Shown here: positions 1-8,362 of the stretch, one piece after another
How positions within the stretch are numbered: position 1 is the first letter of the stretch
Layout: each line of letters opens with the position of its first letter
Assembly: GCF_014138435.1 (NCBI RefSeq)
Contig: NZ_JACJIM010000001.1
Coordinates: 744,001 to 808,000, forward strand
Direction: 5' to 3'
Length of the DNA: 64,000 nucleotides
Origin: Methylobacterium fujisawaense
GTDB lineage: Bacteria > Pseudomonadota > Alphaproteobacteria > Rhizobiales > Beijerinckiaceae
The notes under the pieces: model-generated
The model's input: only the letters and a program-made list of their open reading frames with translations
What the model was told of the DNA's origin: nothing
The model's database searches: none
Made by a program: the position numbers and the translations under genes

Positions 1-435
1 CGGCCTCAGCCCCGCGGCGATGCCGACGAGCGACGAGAAGGCCAGGGCGAAGGCCAGGGCCAGGGCAGCGAGCTGCAGGGTCATCGGCAGGGCCTCGCCG
101 ATGAGGGCGGCAACAGGCGCGCGCTCGGCCCGGGTCGCGTCGTCGAAATTCGCGCCGCCCGTGGCCGCGCCGTTGGCAGGCCGCACGAAGCTGTGGCCGA
201 GGTCGCCGCGCACCACCTGCCCGGCGTAGCGGCCGAACTGGACCAGGATCGGATCGCGCAGGCCCATCCGGTTGGCGATCTGCTCCACGAGGGAATCCGG
301 CGCCATCCCGCCGACCATCAGGCGCACCGGGTCACCCGGAACGACGCGCAGGAGCGTGAAGATCAGGAGCGAGACCAGGGTGATGATGATCGCCCCCTGC
401 GCGAGGCGCCGGGCGAGGAAGCTGAGCACGAACAT
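1..435 (-). CDS. ABC peptide transporter permease, DppB-type (partial, cut by window start)
   Basis: This is the N-terminal 145 codons of an inner-membrane permease of the binding-protein-dependent dipeptide/oligopeptide class. The protein starts with MFVLSFLARRL, has one hydrophobic helix at about residues 10-30, then the RVVPGDPVRLMVGG segment typical of DppB/GsiC, a periplasmic stretch, and a second helix near residues 115-140 where the window ends. It lies 56 nt downstream of a peptide-type binding protein on the same strand, so the two form a transport operon. The substrate cannot be read from sequence. The family is secure; a DppC-like permease and ATPases are expected beyond the edge. 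Confidence 0.85.
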   Translation of the reverse strand, partial: MFVLSFLARRLAQGAIIITLVSLLIFTLLRVVPGDPVRLMVGGMAPDSLVEQIANRMGLRDPILVQFGRYAGQVVRGDLGHSFVRPANGAATGGANFDDATRAERAPVAALIGEALPMTLQLAALALAFALAFSSLVGIAAGLRP

Positions 436-491
436 CGGGCGATGGGGCTACGGGTGACGCGCCGCCGGAGGCGGCGGGGATGGGGTGCAGA

Positions 492-2051
492 TCAGGCCGT
501 GCGCGCGGCGTCGATCGAGCCGTCGGGATAGATGAAGAGGCCCTTCAGGTCGGCCTGCATCGCGTGGATCATCGCCGAGGTGAAAAGCGAGAGGGCCGGC
601 GCCTTGGCGGCCAGGAGCGGCATGGTCTCGGTCTGCAGGATCGTCTTGCGCGCCTCCAGGGTCGGCGCGTTCCGCTCCTTGTCGAGGCTCGCGTCGACCT
701 CCGGATCCTCCAGACCCGTGATGCGGTGCGAGGACGCGTGGAAATGCGTGCGCAGCACCAAGTCGGGCTCGGGCGATCCGGTCGACCAGCCGCAATCGAT
801 CATGTGGCCCGGCCCGCCGCCGGGGCGATGATAGAGGCGCTCGTTCCAGGCCGCGGGTTCCAGCACGGTGAGGGTGACCGGAAAGCCCTGTTCGTTCAGC
901 ATCGCGGTGATGATCTCACCGTATTCCTTGGTCTTCGGGTAGAAGCCGACCGAGGTGATGTATTCCAGCGGCGGCAAGCCCTTCCCTTTCGGGAAGCCGG
1001 CCTCCGCCAGCAGCGCCTGCGCCTTGTCGGGGTCGTAGGCGGGATAGTTCTTCAGGTCGACATAGCCGAACTTCACCGGCGAGACGAAGTTCGACGAGGC
1101 GTGGCCCGCGGAGCCGAGGACATCGAGGATCACGCTCCGGTCGATCGCGTGGCAGGCTGCGAGGCGCAGGCGGACGTCGTTGAACGGCGGCTTGGAGCAA
1201 CGGAACCACAGATACTTGTTCTCGACCGAGACGATCCGGCTGACGGCGATCTTCGGGTTGCCCTTGACGGTCTCGACCTGCTCGGGCTCCAGGCGCTCGA
1301 CGATGGAAGCTTGCCCGTTCATCAGGGAGAGCATCCGGGTGGTCGAATCCGCCGTGAAGGTGAAGTCGATGCCGGGAATCGCCGGCTTCCCCTTGAAGTA
1401 GCCCTCGTGGGCCTTGAGCACCGTGGTGTTGCCGCGCTGCTCGACGAAGCGGAACGGGCCTGTGCCGTTGAGGCGCTTGGCGAGGACGCCGCCGGGGCCC
1501 TCGGCCACGTCCTTCGCCGACATGATCGGCAGGAACGAGGCCAGGAAGACGAAGAGGTGCGCCGGGTAGCCGCCCTTCGTCGTGTCGACGATCACCGTAC
1601 GGTCGTCGGGCGTCGTGATCGTGAGCGTGTCGGTCGGTCCGGGATACCATTGCGCCGGTCGATCGGGCTGCGCGCCGTACTCGAAGGTCGCCTTCACGTC
1701 CTCGGCCTTGAAGGGTTTCCCGTCGTGAAATGCGACCCCGTCGCGCAGGGTGATCTGCAGGCGGTGCGGGTCGAGAAGCTTGATGTCGGTCGCCAGTTCG
1801 TAGACCACCTTGCCCGGATCATCGAGCGTCATCGGTGTGCGGGTGAGGAATCCCATCACGAAACCCTCGATGTTCTTCTGCGAGAGCGTCGTGTGGGCCG
1901 TCGGGTCCCAGTTCCCGGTGATGTTCTCCGCCGACAGGAAGACCAGAGGCCGCGCGCTCTGGGCGAAGGCCGAGGCGATCAGGAAGTCGGGGTTGATCTG
2001 CGCGCACGCGGCGATCGTACCGAACCGCTGAAGGAACCGCCTGCGATCCAT
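492..2051 (-). CDS. ABC transporter substrate-binding protein, peptide/nickel family 5
   Basis: This is a periplasmic solute-binding protein of about 519 residues, the usual size of family 5 (DppA/GsiB/OppA). The chosen ATG begins MDRRRFLQRFGTI, an arginine-rich N-terminus resembling a Tat signal, with an AFA cleavage-like site about 30 residues in. The body shows family features such as LRDGVAFHDGKPF, the NGTGPFRFVE block and a VRLRLAACHAIDR segment. A longer in-frame start 36 nt upstream would put 12 residues before the twin arginines and is less likely. It is the first gene of the operon with the downstream permease. Dipeptides, glutathione or opines are all possible substrates. Confidence 0.9.
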   Translation of the reverse strand: MDRRRFLQRFGTIAACAQINPDFLIASAFAQSARPLVFLSAENITGNWDPTAHTTLSQKNIEGFVMGFLTRTPMTLDDPGKVVYELATDIKLLDPHRLQITLRDGVAFHDGKPFKAEDVKATFEYGAQPDRPAQWYPGPTDTLTITTPDDRTVIVDTTKGGYPAHLFVFLASFLPIMSAKDVAEGPGGVLAKRLNGTGPFRFVEQRGNTTVLKAHEGYFKGKPAIPGIDFTFTADSTTRMLSLMNGQASIVERLEPEQVETVKGNPKIAVSRIVSVENKYLWFRCSKPPFNDVRLRLAACHAIDRSVILDVLGSAGHASSNFVSPVKFGYVDLKNYPAYDPDKAQALLAEAGFPKGKGLPPLEYITSVGFYPKTKEYGEIITAMLNEQGFPVTLTVLEPAAWNERLYHRPGGGPGHMIDCGWSTGSPEPDLVLRTHFHASSHRITGLEDPEVDASLDKERNAPTLEARKTILQTETMPLLAAKAPALSLFTSAMIHAMQADLKGLFIYPDGSIDAARTA

Positions 2052-2736
2052 CCCGTCGCCCTCCACCTTCGAACCGACGACACACATCGGTCAAAAACCA
2101 CACAGCAAGCCACGTGCCAGTGTCGTGCATTGCCGGAGTACGGCGGACCCGCGATCGTCGCCGCGCGTAGACGCGACGGTGCGTGACGTGTGAGCACCGT
2201 GCTCACAGAGTAAACACGCTGCCGATTATCGGTCCGTTGGCGCCGAAGATGCCCATGCGGTGAGCAAAATCGCCCTCGACTTCATGTATCGAGCCGATCC
2301 GAGACGCGAACTCGCGAATATACAACGCAAAGTAGACGGTCTTCCGGCGTCTTTAGCAAAAGTAGCGGGATTAAATCGCAGTTCCACCATGACTGGCCGA
2401 TGCCGCCCTCTCGCGCTCAACTGTGGCCGAAACATCTCGACTCGGTCAGACTCCACAAAAACCATGCACGCCCCATTGACGATGCAGAATCTCTCATGAC
2501 ACGTTGAGGCAGCGATGAGCTCAGACCCGCAAGAGTAGCGGTGTCCTTCGGCGAGACCGGATTCGGCTGACGACCGAACCGTGATCGGCCCGTCATCGAG
2601 AAGGCGCGCAGAACGCCGAACCAGTCACACCACCGGCACCGAATGGGTCCCGACGGCTCCCGGCCGCTCGGCCTGCCGCCCCGCGGCCGGTCCGCGCCCG
2701 GGCATGCGCCGGCCGGACCCCCGAACGGAGATCACG
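2052..2736. other. Intergenic region between divergent peptide transporter and OprB porin
   Basis: No convincing gene is seen in these 685 bases. Roughly 2200-2520 is richer in A and T than the surrounding DNA, and the short open frames there (about 79 codons on either strand) have no recognisable domain, no good ribosome site and no GC-rich third positions. The stretch presumably holds the two divergent promoters. Confidence 0.5.
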
Positions 2737-4188
2737 ATGATCGGGGACATTTCGCGCTTCGCCTCACCATCCGGGACCGGCGCGGTCCTGGGCCTGCTCG
2801 TGCTCGGATCGGGCCTGACCGCACTTCCGGCCGCGGCTCAGACCGCGACGCCGGTGGAGACATTGAGCGACCAGACGCAGGCGCGGACGAACCCGGATAT
2901 CGCAGCAAAAGCGACGTCGCCAATCCGCGTCGGTCCGCTCGCGCCTTGGGCGACCGAGATGGCGGCGGCCGGCTTCACCTTCGACATCAACATGTACGAC
3001 TTCTACCAAGCCAACCCGTCCGCGGGTCTGCGCACGGGGCAGCAATCGAACTCCGCCTATTTCGTCCTGTCGATGACGGCGGACATGCAGAAGCTTGCCG
3101 GCATCGCTGGCGGCAGCATCAATTTCACCGAGACGCTCTTCGGGCTGGTGCGCAACCTCAACATGGCCGGCGACATCGGCGATACCACGATCGGGTATCA
3201 GCCGCCCTACAATCCGAACGACAACCGCCTGTCGCTCCTGACCTATCAGCAGAAGCTGTTGGACGACCGCCTCGTCATCGAGGTCGGCCGCACCCATCCG
3301 GGCCGCTATTACGCCCTGCCGCCCTGCAACTCGATCAACTCCTGCTTCCAGGACATCCTGTATTTCAATGCAGGCTGGACCTCGCCGCTCTACTCGGTCT
3401 GGGGGGCGAACTTCGCCTACAAGACGTCGCCGACCACGTACATCCAGGCCGGCGCCTTCAGCGTGAATCCCGGAACCAACGTGCTCTCGGGCTACGATTG
3501 GGGCTATGAGCGCCTGTCGGGCGCCCTCGCCATGTTCGAGATCGGCCGCGTGACCGATTACACGCAGGAAGCCTATCCCGGACGCGCCTCGTTGACCGGT
3601 TTCTACAACTCGGCCGATCATGACGACAACTTCAAGACCGTCTTCGGCACGTCCAAAGGCCTCAATCCCGGCACACCGGTCCTTCAGAAATCCGGGACGT
3701 CAGGTATTGTGCTGACCGGTACGCAGACCCTCTGGCGGGCCGATGGCGGACGCGAGGTCAATCCCCACCCGACCGCGATCTCGGTCTATACCGGGACCGG
3801 ATATGCCTTCGATCCGACGATCCCGATCCGCTTCAACAGCTTCGTCGGATTGCTCCTGCAGGCGCCGGACCAGAGCCGTCCCCTCGACACCTACGGCATC
3901 AAGATCAACTGGCAGCGCCTCAACGAGAACTACACGCGCTTCCTCGCCGACGCGAATTTCATCTCGGGCGGGTCGGGCGCTCCCTTCTCCCGGGACAAGT
4001 TCGTATTCGAGCTCAATGCCCATTTCGCCATGCCGGGCGGCGTGATCCTTGAGCCGGTGGTCCAGTACCTCGTGAACGGCAATTCCTATTTCAATCCCTA
4101 CACGGCGCGCCGCCCCAAGGACGGCTTCTATGGCGGCTTCACCCTGTCGGTCCCACTCGGCACCCTGCTCGGCTTGGCTCCAGGCTGA
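2737..4188 (+). CDS. Carbohydrate-selective porin, OprB family
   Basis: This is an outer-membrane beta-barrel of 483 residues for diffusion of sugars or similar small solutes. A signal peptide with the core GAVLGLLVLGSGLTALPAAAQ ends in an AAAQ cleavage site. The mature part is rich in aromatic alternating strands and carries OprB-like blocks such as LVIEVGRTHPGRYYALPP, the paired cysteines in CNSINSC, and LYSVWGANFAYK; the C-terminus is hydrophobic. I chose the ATG that directly precedes the signal peptide and has GGAG shortly upstream; the open frame extends 52 codons further but that part does not look like protein. It is divergent from the peptide transporter. Confidence 0.88.
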   Translation: MIGDISRFASPSGTGAVLGLLVLGSGLTALPAAAQTATPVETLSDQTQARTNPDIAAKATSPIRVGPLAPWATEMAAAGFTFDINMYDFYQANPSAGLRTGQQSNSAYFVLSMTADMQKLAGIAGGSINFTETLFGLVRNLNMAGDIGDTTIGYQPPYNPNDNRLSLLTYQQKLLDDRLVIEVGRTHPGRYYALPPCNSINSCFQDILYFNAGWTSPLYSVWGANFAYKTSPTTYIQAGAFSVNPGTNVLSGYDWGYERLSGALAMFEIGRVTDYTQEAYPGRASLTGFYNSADHDDNFKTVFGTSKGLNPGTPVLQKSGTSGIVLTGTQTLWRADGGREVNPHPTAISVYTGTGYAFDPTIPIRFNSFVGLLLQAPDQSRPLDTYGIKINWQRLNENYTRFLADANFISGGSGAPFSRDKFVFELNAHFAMPGGVILEPVVQYLVNGNSYFNPYTARRPKDGFYGGFTLSVPLGTLLGLAPG

Positions 4189-4200
4189 GGCTTGCCAATT

Positions 4201-4225
4201 CTGGCCGAGCGACGGGTTCGGCCAG
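4201..4225 (+). terminator. Hairpin after OprB porin gene
   Basis: Twelve nucleotides after the porin stop there is a perfect 8-bp inverted repeat (CTGGCCGA at 4201-4208 and TCGGCCAG at 4218-4225) with a 9-nt loop. No T-run follows, so it may stabilise the 3' end or act as a weak terminator. Confidence 0.4.
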
Positions 4226-4784
4226 CCCCTCTCCGGCGACGGCGTGCCAGCCTTGCCTGCCGCGCCGCACCGAGTCCGGCCGCAGGCGAACATTGCTAAG
4301 GCGGCCGTCACACAGCGCCAAGCGCAGACGGAATGTCATCTGCCGCCGCATCAGGGAAAGGACGATGGAGGGGCAGTTGGTCGAGGCAAGCAGCATCGAA
4401 TCGAGGAATTAGCCCCGTCGCTGAGGCTGATGAGCCGGCGCGTTGGCAAGGATGTGCTGCTTGATCACGGATTCGTCAGATGTTTCACAACGATCAGTCG
4501 AGACTTCTCATCCAAGAACGTCCTCATACTTGGATGACTGCGAGGCCTCGCGCGCACCTCGGTTCAATCTGGGCACCCGACAAAGAACACCTGTTCTGCA
4601 CGGGCTTCTTCAGCAACGTGTCTGCTCACCCGCTCCAGCAAAATCGTCTTCTGAAAACTTTCAACGGAAACAAGGCGCAAGCCGGAATCTGCCTTTGGCG
4701 GATGCGGCCATCCCATCGCAGCAAACACTCACATCGGTGCGTTTGCTCAGAAAGACGTCGTACTGCGAGAGCTCATAGGGTCCA
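4226..4784. other. Gene-free stretch between porin and amino acid ABC operon
   Basis: No gene is recognised here. Bases 4440-4790 have lower GC than the neighbourhood, and open frames of about 110 codons have no domain, no credible start and overlap each other in different frames. It may be a decayed gene or insertion remnant, but nothing in it can be identified. Confidence 0.4.
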
Positions 4785-5552
4785 TCAAGGTCGAAAGATG
4801 AACCGTCGGGCCCGGTCGGACTGAGGATTGGTGAAGAAATCCGTTGGCGCCGCAATCTCTCGGATGCGGCCCCCGTCCATGAAGACGATTGTGTCGGCGA
4901 TTTCGCGCGCGAAGCTCATCTCATGGGTTACGATCACCATGGTCAGCCCCTCCCGCGCAAGCTCGCGGATGACGCTCAGCACCTCTCCGACCATCTCGGG
5001 GTCGAGGGCGCTGGTGGGCTCATCGAAGAGGATGACCTTGGGCCTCATGGCGAGCGCGCGACTGATCGCGACGCGCTGCTTTTGACCGCCGGACAGCGTG
5101 TGCGGGTAGACGTCGGCCTTCTCGGTGAGGCCGACACGGGCCAGGATCGCGCGGCCCTCCTCCTCGGCCTCTCGCTTGGGACGGCCGAGGACGTGGACCG
5201 GCGCCTCGGTCACGTTGCCGAGCACGGTCAGATGCGGCCAGAGGGCGAAGTGCTGGAACACCATGGCGATGCTGGTTCGCGTGGACGCCAGCTCGCGCCG
5301 TGCCATCGGCCTCGTGGCCCTGCCATTCCCGCTCCGCCCGATGGGCTTGCCGTCGATGTGAACGGAGCCCGCGCTCGGCTCCTCAAGCCAGTTGAGGCAG
5401 CGCAGAAAGGTCGACTTGCCCGAGCCGCTCGGCCCCAGGATGCAGGTCGTCGTGCCGGGCGCGAGGTCGAGGTCGATGTCACGCAGGACTTCGAACCCAT
5501 CGAAATCCTTGCACAAACCCCGGACCGAGATCGCGGCGTCAGTCTCAGCCAT
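4785..5552 (-). CDS. Polar amino acid ABC transporter ATPase (GlnQ/HisP type)
   Basis: This is the cytoplasmic ATPase (255 aa) of a family-3 amino acid importer. Walker A is GPSGSGKST at residues 40-48, the Q-loop Q is at 100, the signature LSGGQKQR is at 153-160, Walker B VILFDEP is at 173-179, and the H-loop is in VIVTHEM. The insertion around residues 70-90 is longer than in E. coli GlnQ, but all catalytic elements are intact. The start overlaps the end of the upstream permease by 8 nt, so it is the last gene of a tightly packed transport operon. Confidence 0.95.
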   Translation of the reverse strand: MAETDAAISVRGLCKDFDGFEVLRDIDLDLAPGTTTCILGPSGSGKSTFLRCLNWLEEPSAGSVHIDGKPIGRSGNGRATRPMARRELASTRTSIAMVFQHFALWPHLTVLGNVTEAPVHVLGRPKREAEEEGRAILARVGLTEKADVYPHTLSGGQKQRVAISRALAMRPKVILFDEPTSALDPEMVGEVLSVIRELAREGLTMVIVTHEMSFAREIADTIVFMDGGRIREIAAPTDFFTNPQSDRARRFIFRP

Positions 5553-6201
5553 AGCGTCCCTTCCTCACCCGCTCCATGCGGCGCACGCCCGCCTCGACCA
5601 CGAACGACATGAGCAGGTAGAGGCCGACCGCGGCGGCGAACGGCGCGAAGGGCGTGAAATGGTTCGCACTGACGAAATTCGCCGCGAAGGTCAGTTCCTG
5701 CACCGTGATGATCATGAGGAGCGCGCTGTCCCGGATGGTCGTGATCACTTGGTTCCCGATCACCGGGGCAGCGGTTATGGCGACCTGGGGCAGGATGATG
5801 CGCCGGTAGATCAGGCTGCGGGACAGGCCGAAGGCGTGCGCCGCCTCGATGTTGTCCGGAGCGACGGCGCGGAAGGCCGCCCGAAAGATCTCCGCGAGGT
5901 AGGCCGTCGTGTAGACCGTGAGCGACATCAGTCCGGCCCACCAGGGATCGAGTCTGAGGCCGAGCTCGGGCAGGCCGTAATAGACGACGTAGGCGAGCAG
6001 CAGGAACGGCACGCACCGCAGGAGATCGACGGCCTCGGCGAACAGGCGGCGCAGCGGATCCGGCGCCTCCGTGAGCACGACGGCGCCGAGGATGCCGATC
6101 GGGATGCTGAGCAGGAGGCACCCCAGTACGAGCGACAGGGTGTTGGCCGCCCCCCAGAGGAAGACGTCCCGGCTCTCCCAGACGACCAGAAGTCCGTTCA
6201 C
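5545..6201 (-). CDS. Amino acid ABC transporter permease, HisM/GlnP type (second permease)
   Basis: This is an inner-membrane permease of 218 residues with about five hydrophobic helices and the EAAxxxG coupling loop seen as IEAAHAFGLSRS, which contacts the ATPase. The start is a GTG whose GTGA overlaps the TGA of the preceding permease; a 65-codon upstream extension in the same frame is arginine-rich shadow sequence and was discarded. With the neighbouring permease it forms a heterodimeric channel as in HisQM. Confidence 0.92.
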   Translation of the reverse strand: MNGLLVVWESRDVFLWGAANTLSLVLGCLLLSIPIGILGAVVLTEAPDPLRRLFAEAVDLLRCVPFLLLAYVVYYGLPELGLRLDPWWAGLMSLTVYTTAYLAEIFRAAFRAVAPDNIEAAHAFGLSRSLIYRRIILPQVAITAAPVIGNQVITTIRDSALLMIITVQELTFAANFVSANHFTPFAPFAAAVGLYLLMSFVVEAGVRRMERVRKGRYG

Positions 6202-6851
6202 GGGCGCGCCAATCCGAAGCGCCGGGCGATCCTGCGCTCGACGACGCGCTGGCCGCGCACGAGCGTCGCGATCAGCGCGGTGTAGATGAGCGTCGCGACG
6301 AGGAAGGGAGGCAGCGGCTCGTAGGTCTCTGCGCCGATCCGGCCGGCTGCGCGGGTGATCTCGACCACCCCGATAACGGCCACGGCTGGGGTGCACTTCA
6401 GGAGGATCGTGACCTCGCTGACCAGGGGCCCGAGATTGGCCCGCCAGATTTGCGGGAAGACGATGCGGATGAAGGTGGCTCGCTCCGACATGCCGAAGGC
6501 GGCAGCCGCCTCACGTTGATCCCGGGGAAACGTCACGAGTGCCGAGCGCCAGATCTCGCTGCTGAACGCCGCCGTATTCAGCGTGAGCGCGACGATGGCG
6601 GCCGGAACCGGTTCGAGCTCCAATCCGGCCGCCGGCAGGACGAAGTAGACGAACAGGACGAGCGTTACGAACGGCGTCGCCCGGACGAGGCTGACGAAAG
6701 CGGCGAGAAGAGCCGGGACCCCGGGGATGCGGCCTTCACGTAGGAGCGCGAGGAGGAGGCCCAGGGGCAGGCTCAGAAGTATGCTGACCGCTGCCAGCGC
6801 GGCGGTAACCACCGCGCCGTCGAGGATGGTGCGTATCGCTGGCCACGTCAT
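6198..6851 (-). CDS. Amino acid ABC transporter permease, HisQ/GlnP type (first permease)
   Basis: This is an inner-membrane permease of 217 residues beginning MTWPAIRTILDG. It has several hydrophobic helices and the coupling loop REAAAAFGMSERATF. The start has GGAG about 10 nt upstream and lies 44 nt after the binding-protein stop. A longer frame reaching back into the binding-protein gene was rejected because its N-terminus is not membrane-like. The gene overlaps the next permease by 4 nt. Confidence 0.92.
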   Translation of the reverse strand: MTWPAIRTILDGAVVTAALAAVSILLSLPLGLLLALLREGRIPGVPALLAAFVSLVRATPFVTLVLFVYFVLPAAGLELEPVPAAIVALTLNTAAFSSEIWRSALVTFPRDQREAAAAFGMSERATFIRIVFPQIWRANLGPLVSEVTILLKCTPAVAVIGVVEITRAAGRIGAETYEPLPPFLVATLIYTALIATLVRGQRVVERRIARRFGLARP

Positions 6852-6895
6852 GGCCGTCACTCTCCGCGTCCGGTCTGTCGCCCCGCGCTCCCAGG

Positions 6896-7726
6896 CTACT
6901 TGGTTGGTGCGGACGGCATGTCCTTGAAGGCCCGGCCGAGCCACTTTTCCTGCAGAGCGTAGAGCTCTCCGCTCGCGCGCACCTTCGCCATGAACTGGTC
7001 GAGGTAGGCCAGGAGGCCGTCGTTCCCCTTGGCGACGGCCCAGGCCGCATAGGTCGGCGCGCCGACCGCCTCGCCCATCCTGAAGCGCTTCGGCTGGTCC
7101 TTCGTCAGGCTGACGAGGTTGACGACGCCATTGATCACGTAATCGAGCCGGCCATTGGCGAGGTCCTGATATGCCTCCGGCAGGGAAGTGTACTGCACCA
7201 CCTTGCCGAGCTTTCCGCCTGTCTTCGCCAGCGTGGGTTCGAGATCGGCCAGGGCCGCGTAGGACGCGCCGCCGGACTGCACGCCGACCGTCTTGCCGGC
7301 CAAGTCGGGGACACCCTTGATCCGGGTCTCGTCCGCGCGGACGACGTAGTATTGCGTCGCTTCGGCGATCGGCATCGTGAAGCTCAGGCTCTGGATCCGA
7401 TCGGGGGTGATGACGGCCGCCGTCAGGGCCACGTCGTATTTCCCGGTCGCGACCCCGGCCAGAAGCCCCGTCCAGGGTATGATCTGCTGGTCGATCTTGA
7501 ACGGCGCCTCCTTGCGCAGCAGCGCGAGGAGGTCGTGGTCGAGGCCCATCGGCTTGCCGTTCTCGACGTACTCGAACGGCTTGTAGCTGTCCTCGGTCGC
7601 GACGACCATGGACCCCTTGGCCTTGATGTCGTCGAGGCTCGCCGCAGAGGATTGGGACGCCCCGACGCTCAAGCTCAGCGCCGCCGCGGCGGCGATGGCG
7701 AGGATCTTGTCCCGAACGGAAGCCAT
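6896..7726 (-). CDS. Amino acid ABC transporter substrate-binding protein, family 3
   Basis: This is a periplasmic binding protein of 276 residues, the usual length for SBP family 3. An N-terminal signal peptide (about residues 1-29, ending near SSAAS) is followed by the family start DDIKAKGSMVVATEDSYKPFEY, then the TAAVITPDRIQSLSFTMP block and the VGVQSGGASY segment. The ligand is probably a polar amino acid, but ligand residues cannot be assigned. It lies 3 nt downstream of the RidA-type gene and 44 nt upstream of the permeases, so a single operon is likely. Confidence 0.93.
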   Translation of the reverse strand: MASVRDKILAIAAAAALSLSVGASQSSAASLDDIKAKGSMVVATEDSYKPFEYVENGKPMGLDHDLLALLRKEAPFKIDQQIIPWTGLLAGVATGKYDVALTAAVITPDRIQSLSFTMPIAEATQYYVVRADETRIKGVPDLAGKTVGVQSGGASYAALADLEPTLAKTGGKLGKVVQYTSLPEAYQDLANGRLDYVINGVVNLVSLTKDQPKRFRMGEAVGAPTYAAWAVAKGNDGLLAYLDQFMAKVRASGELYALQEKWLGRAFKDMPSAPTK

Positions 7727-7729
7727 GGC

Positions 7730-8179
7730 TCAGTCCTTTTGCTCGCTCGACGAAAGGGATGGCGCGGCGCCCCGACGGGCGATCAGGTCGATCTCGACCA
7801 AGGCATCGTAGGCGAGCCCCGTCGTGCCTATGCAGGTTCGCGCCGGCAGGCGGTCGTGCGGGAAGAAGGATTTGTACGTCGCGTTGAACGCCGCGTAGTC
7901 GCGCTTGAACTCCGTCAGGAAGGCCCGCGCGACGACCACGTGCTCCAATCCCAGGCCGAGCCCGGCCAGGATCGTTGTGAGGTTGGCCATGACGTTGCGG
8001 GTCTGCGCCTCGATGCCGTCCGGCAGGAGGCCGGGGTTGGACGGCGTGTCTGGCATCTGCCCCGTGACGAAGACGAAGCCGTCGACCTCGACCGCGTGAC
8101 TGAAGGGAGCGACCGGCTGCGGCCCGTCGGAGACCATGTGGAAGAGCATGGCCGACGGGTCTGATTCTGGCTTCGGCAC
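7730..8179 (-). CDS. RidA/YjgF/UK114 family enamine/imine deaminase
   Basis: This is a 149-residue member of the RidA family, whose archetype hydrolyses reactive enamine/imine intermediates made by PLP enzymes. It shows the VDGFVFVTGQMPDTP segment, the QTRNVMANLTTILAGLG helix, and the PARTCIG motif with the arginine that anchors the carboxylate in RidA. It is the first gene of the amino acid importer operon and is divergent from a MocR regulator. This suggests that the imported compound is catabolised through an imine. It may belong to one of the Rid subfamilies other than RidA itself. Confidence 0.88.
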   Translation of the reverse strand: MPKPESDPSAMLFHMVSDGPQPVAPFSHAVEVDGFVFVTGQMPDTPSNPGLLPDGIEAQTRNVMANLTTILAGLGLGLEHVVVARAFLTEFKRDYAAFNATYKSFFPHDRLPARTCIGTTGLAYDALVEIDLIARRGAAPSLSSSEQKD

Positions 8180-8239
8180 CGCGATCTCCGTTCCGCAGGC
8201 TTGACCCGCGTGATGTCCCGTACCCAGGGTCGGGACCGT

Positions 8240-8352
8240 ATTGTCATGATCAAGTTAGGCGACATTGTCGGACCTGGCGCGCGGATATGAGCGGCATCGC
8301 GCTTGAATTTCGGTCGTGGCTGCGGTCCGACCGAGACAATGTGTAGGACAAT
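8240..8352. promoter_or_regulatory. Four-copy ATTGTC/GACAAT hexamer set in the MocR/ridA divergent promoter
   Basis: Between the divergent ridA-type gene and the MocR gene, ATTGTC occurs at 8240-8245 and 8264-8269, and its reverse complement GACAAT occurs at 8335-8340 and 8347-8352. The spacings are 24 and 12 nt within the pairs, multiples of about one helical turn. MocR-type regulators are known to bind repeated half-sites in the promoters they share with their targets, so this is a plausible operator set. That function is inferred. Confidence 0.45.
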
Positions 8353-8362
8353 CGGTGCAGGT

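Noticed and set aside
480..2186. Plus-strand open frame of 568 codons opposite the peptide-binding protein
   Set aside because: It is rich in Arg, Gly, Val and His with no domain; it mirrors the GC codon bias of the real minus-strand gene.
4443..4824. Two overlapping open frames of about 111-114 codons upstream of the ABC ATPase
   Set aside because: They overlap each other in different frames, lack GC-rich third positions, and have no recognisable domain.
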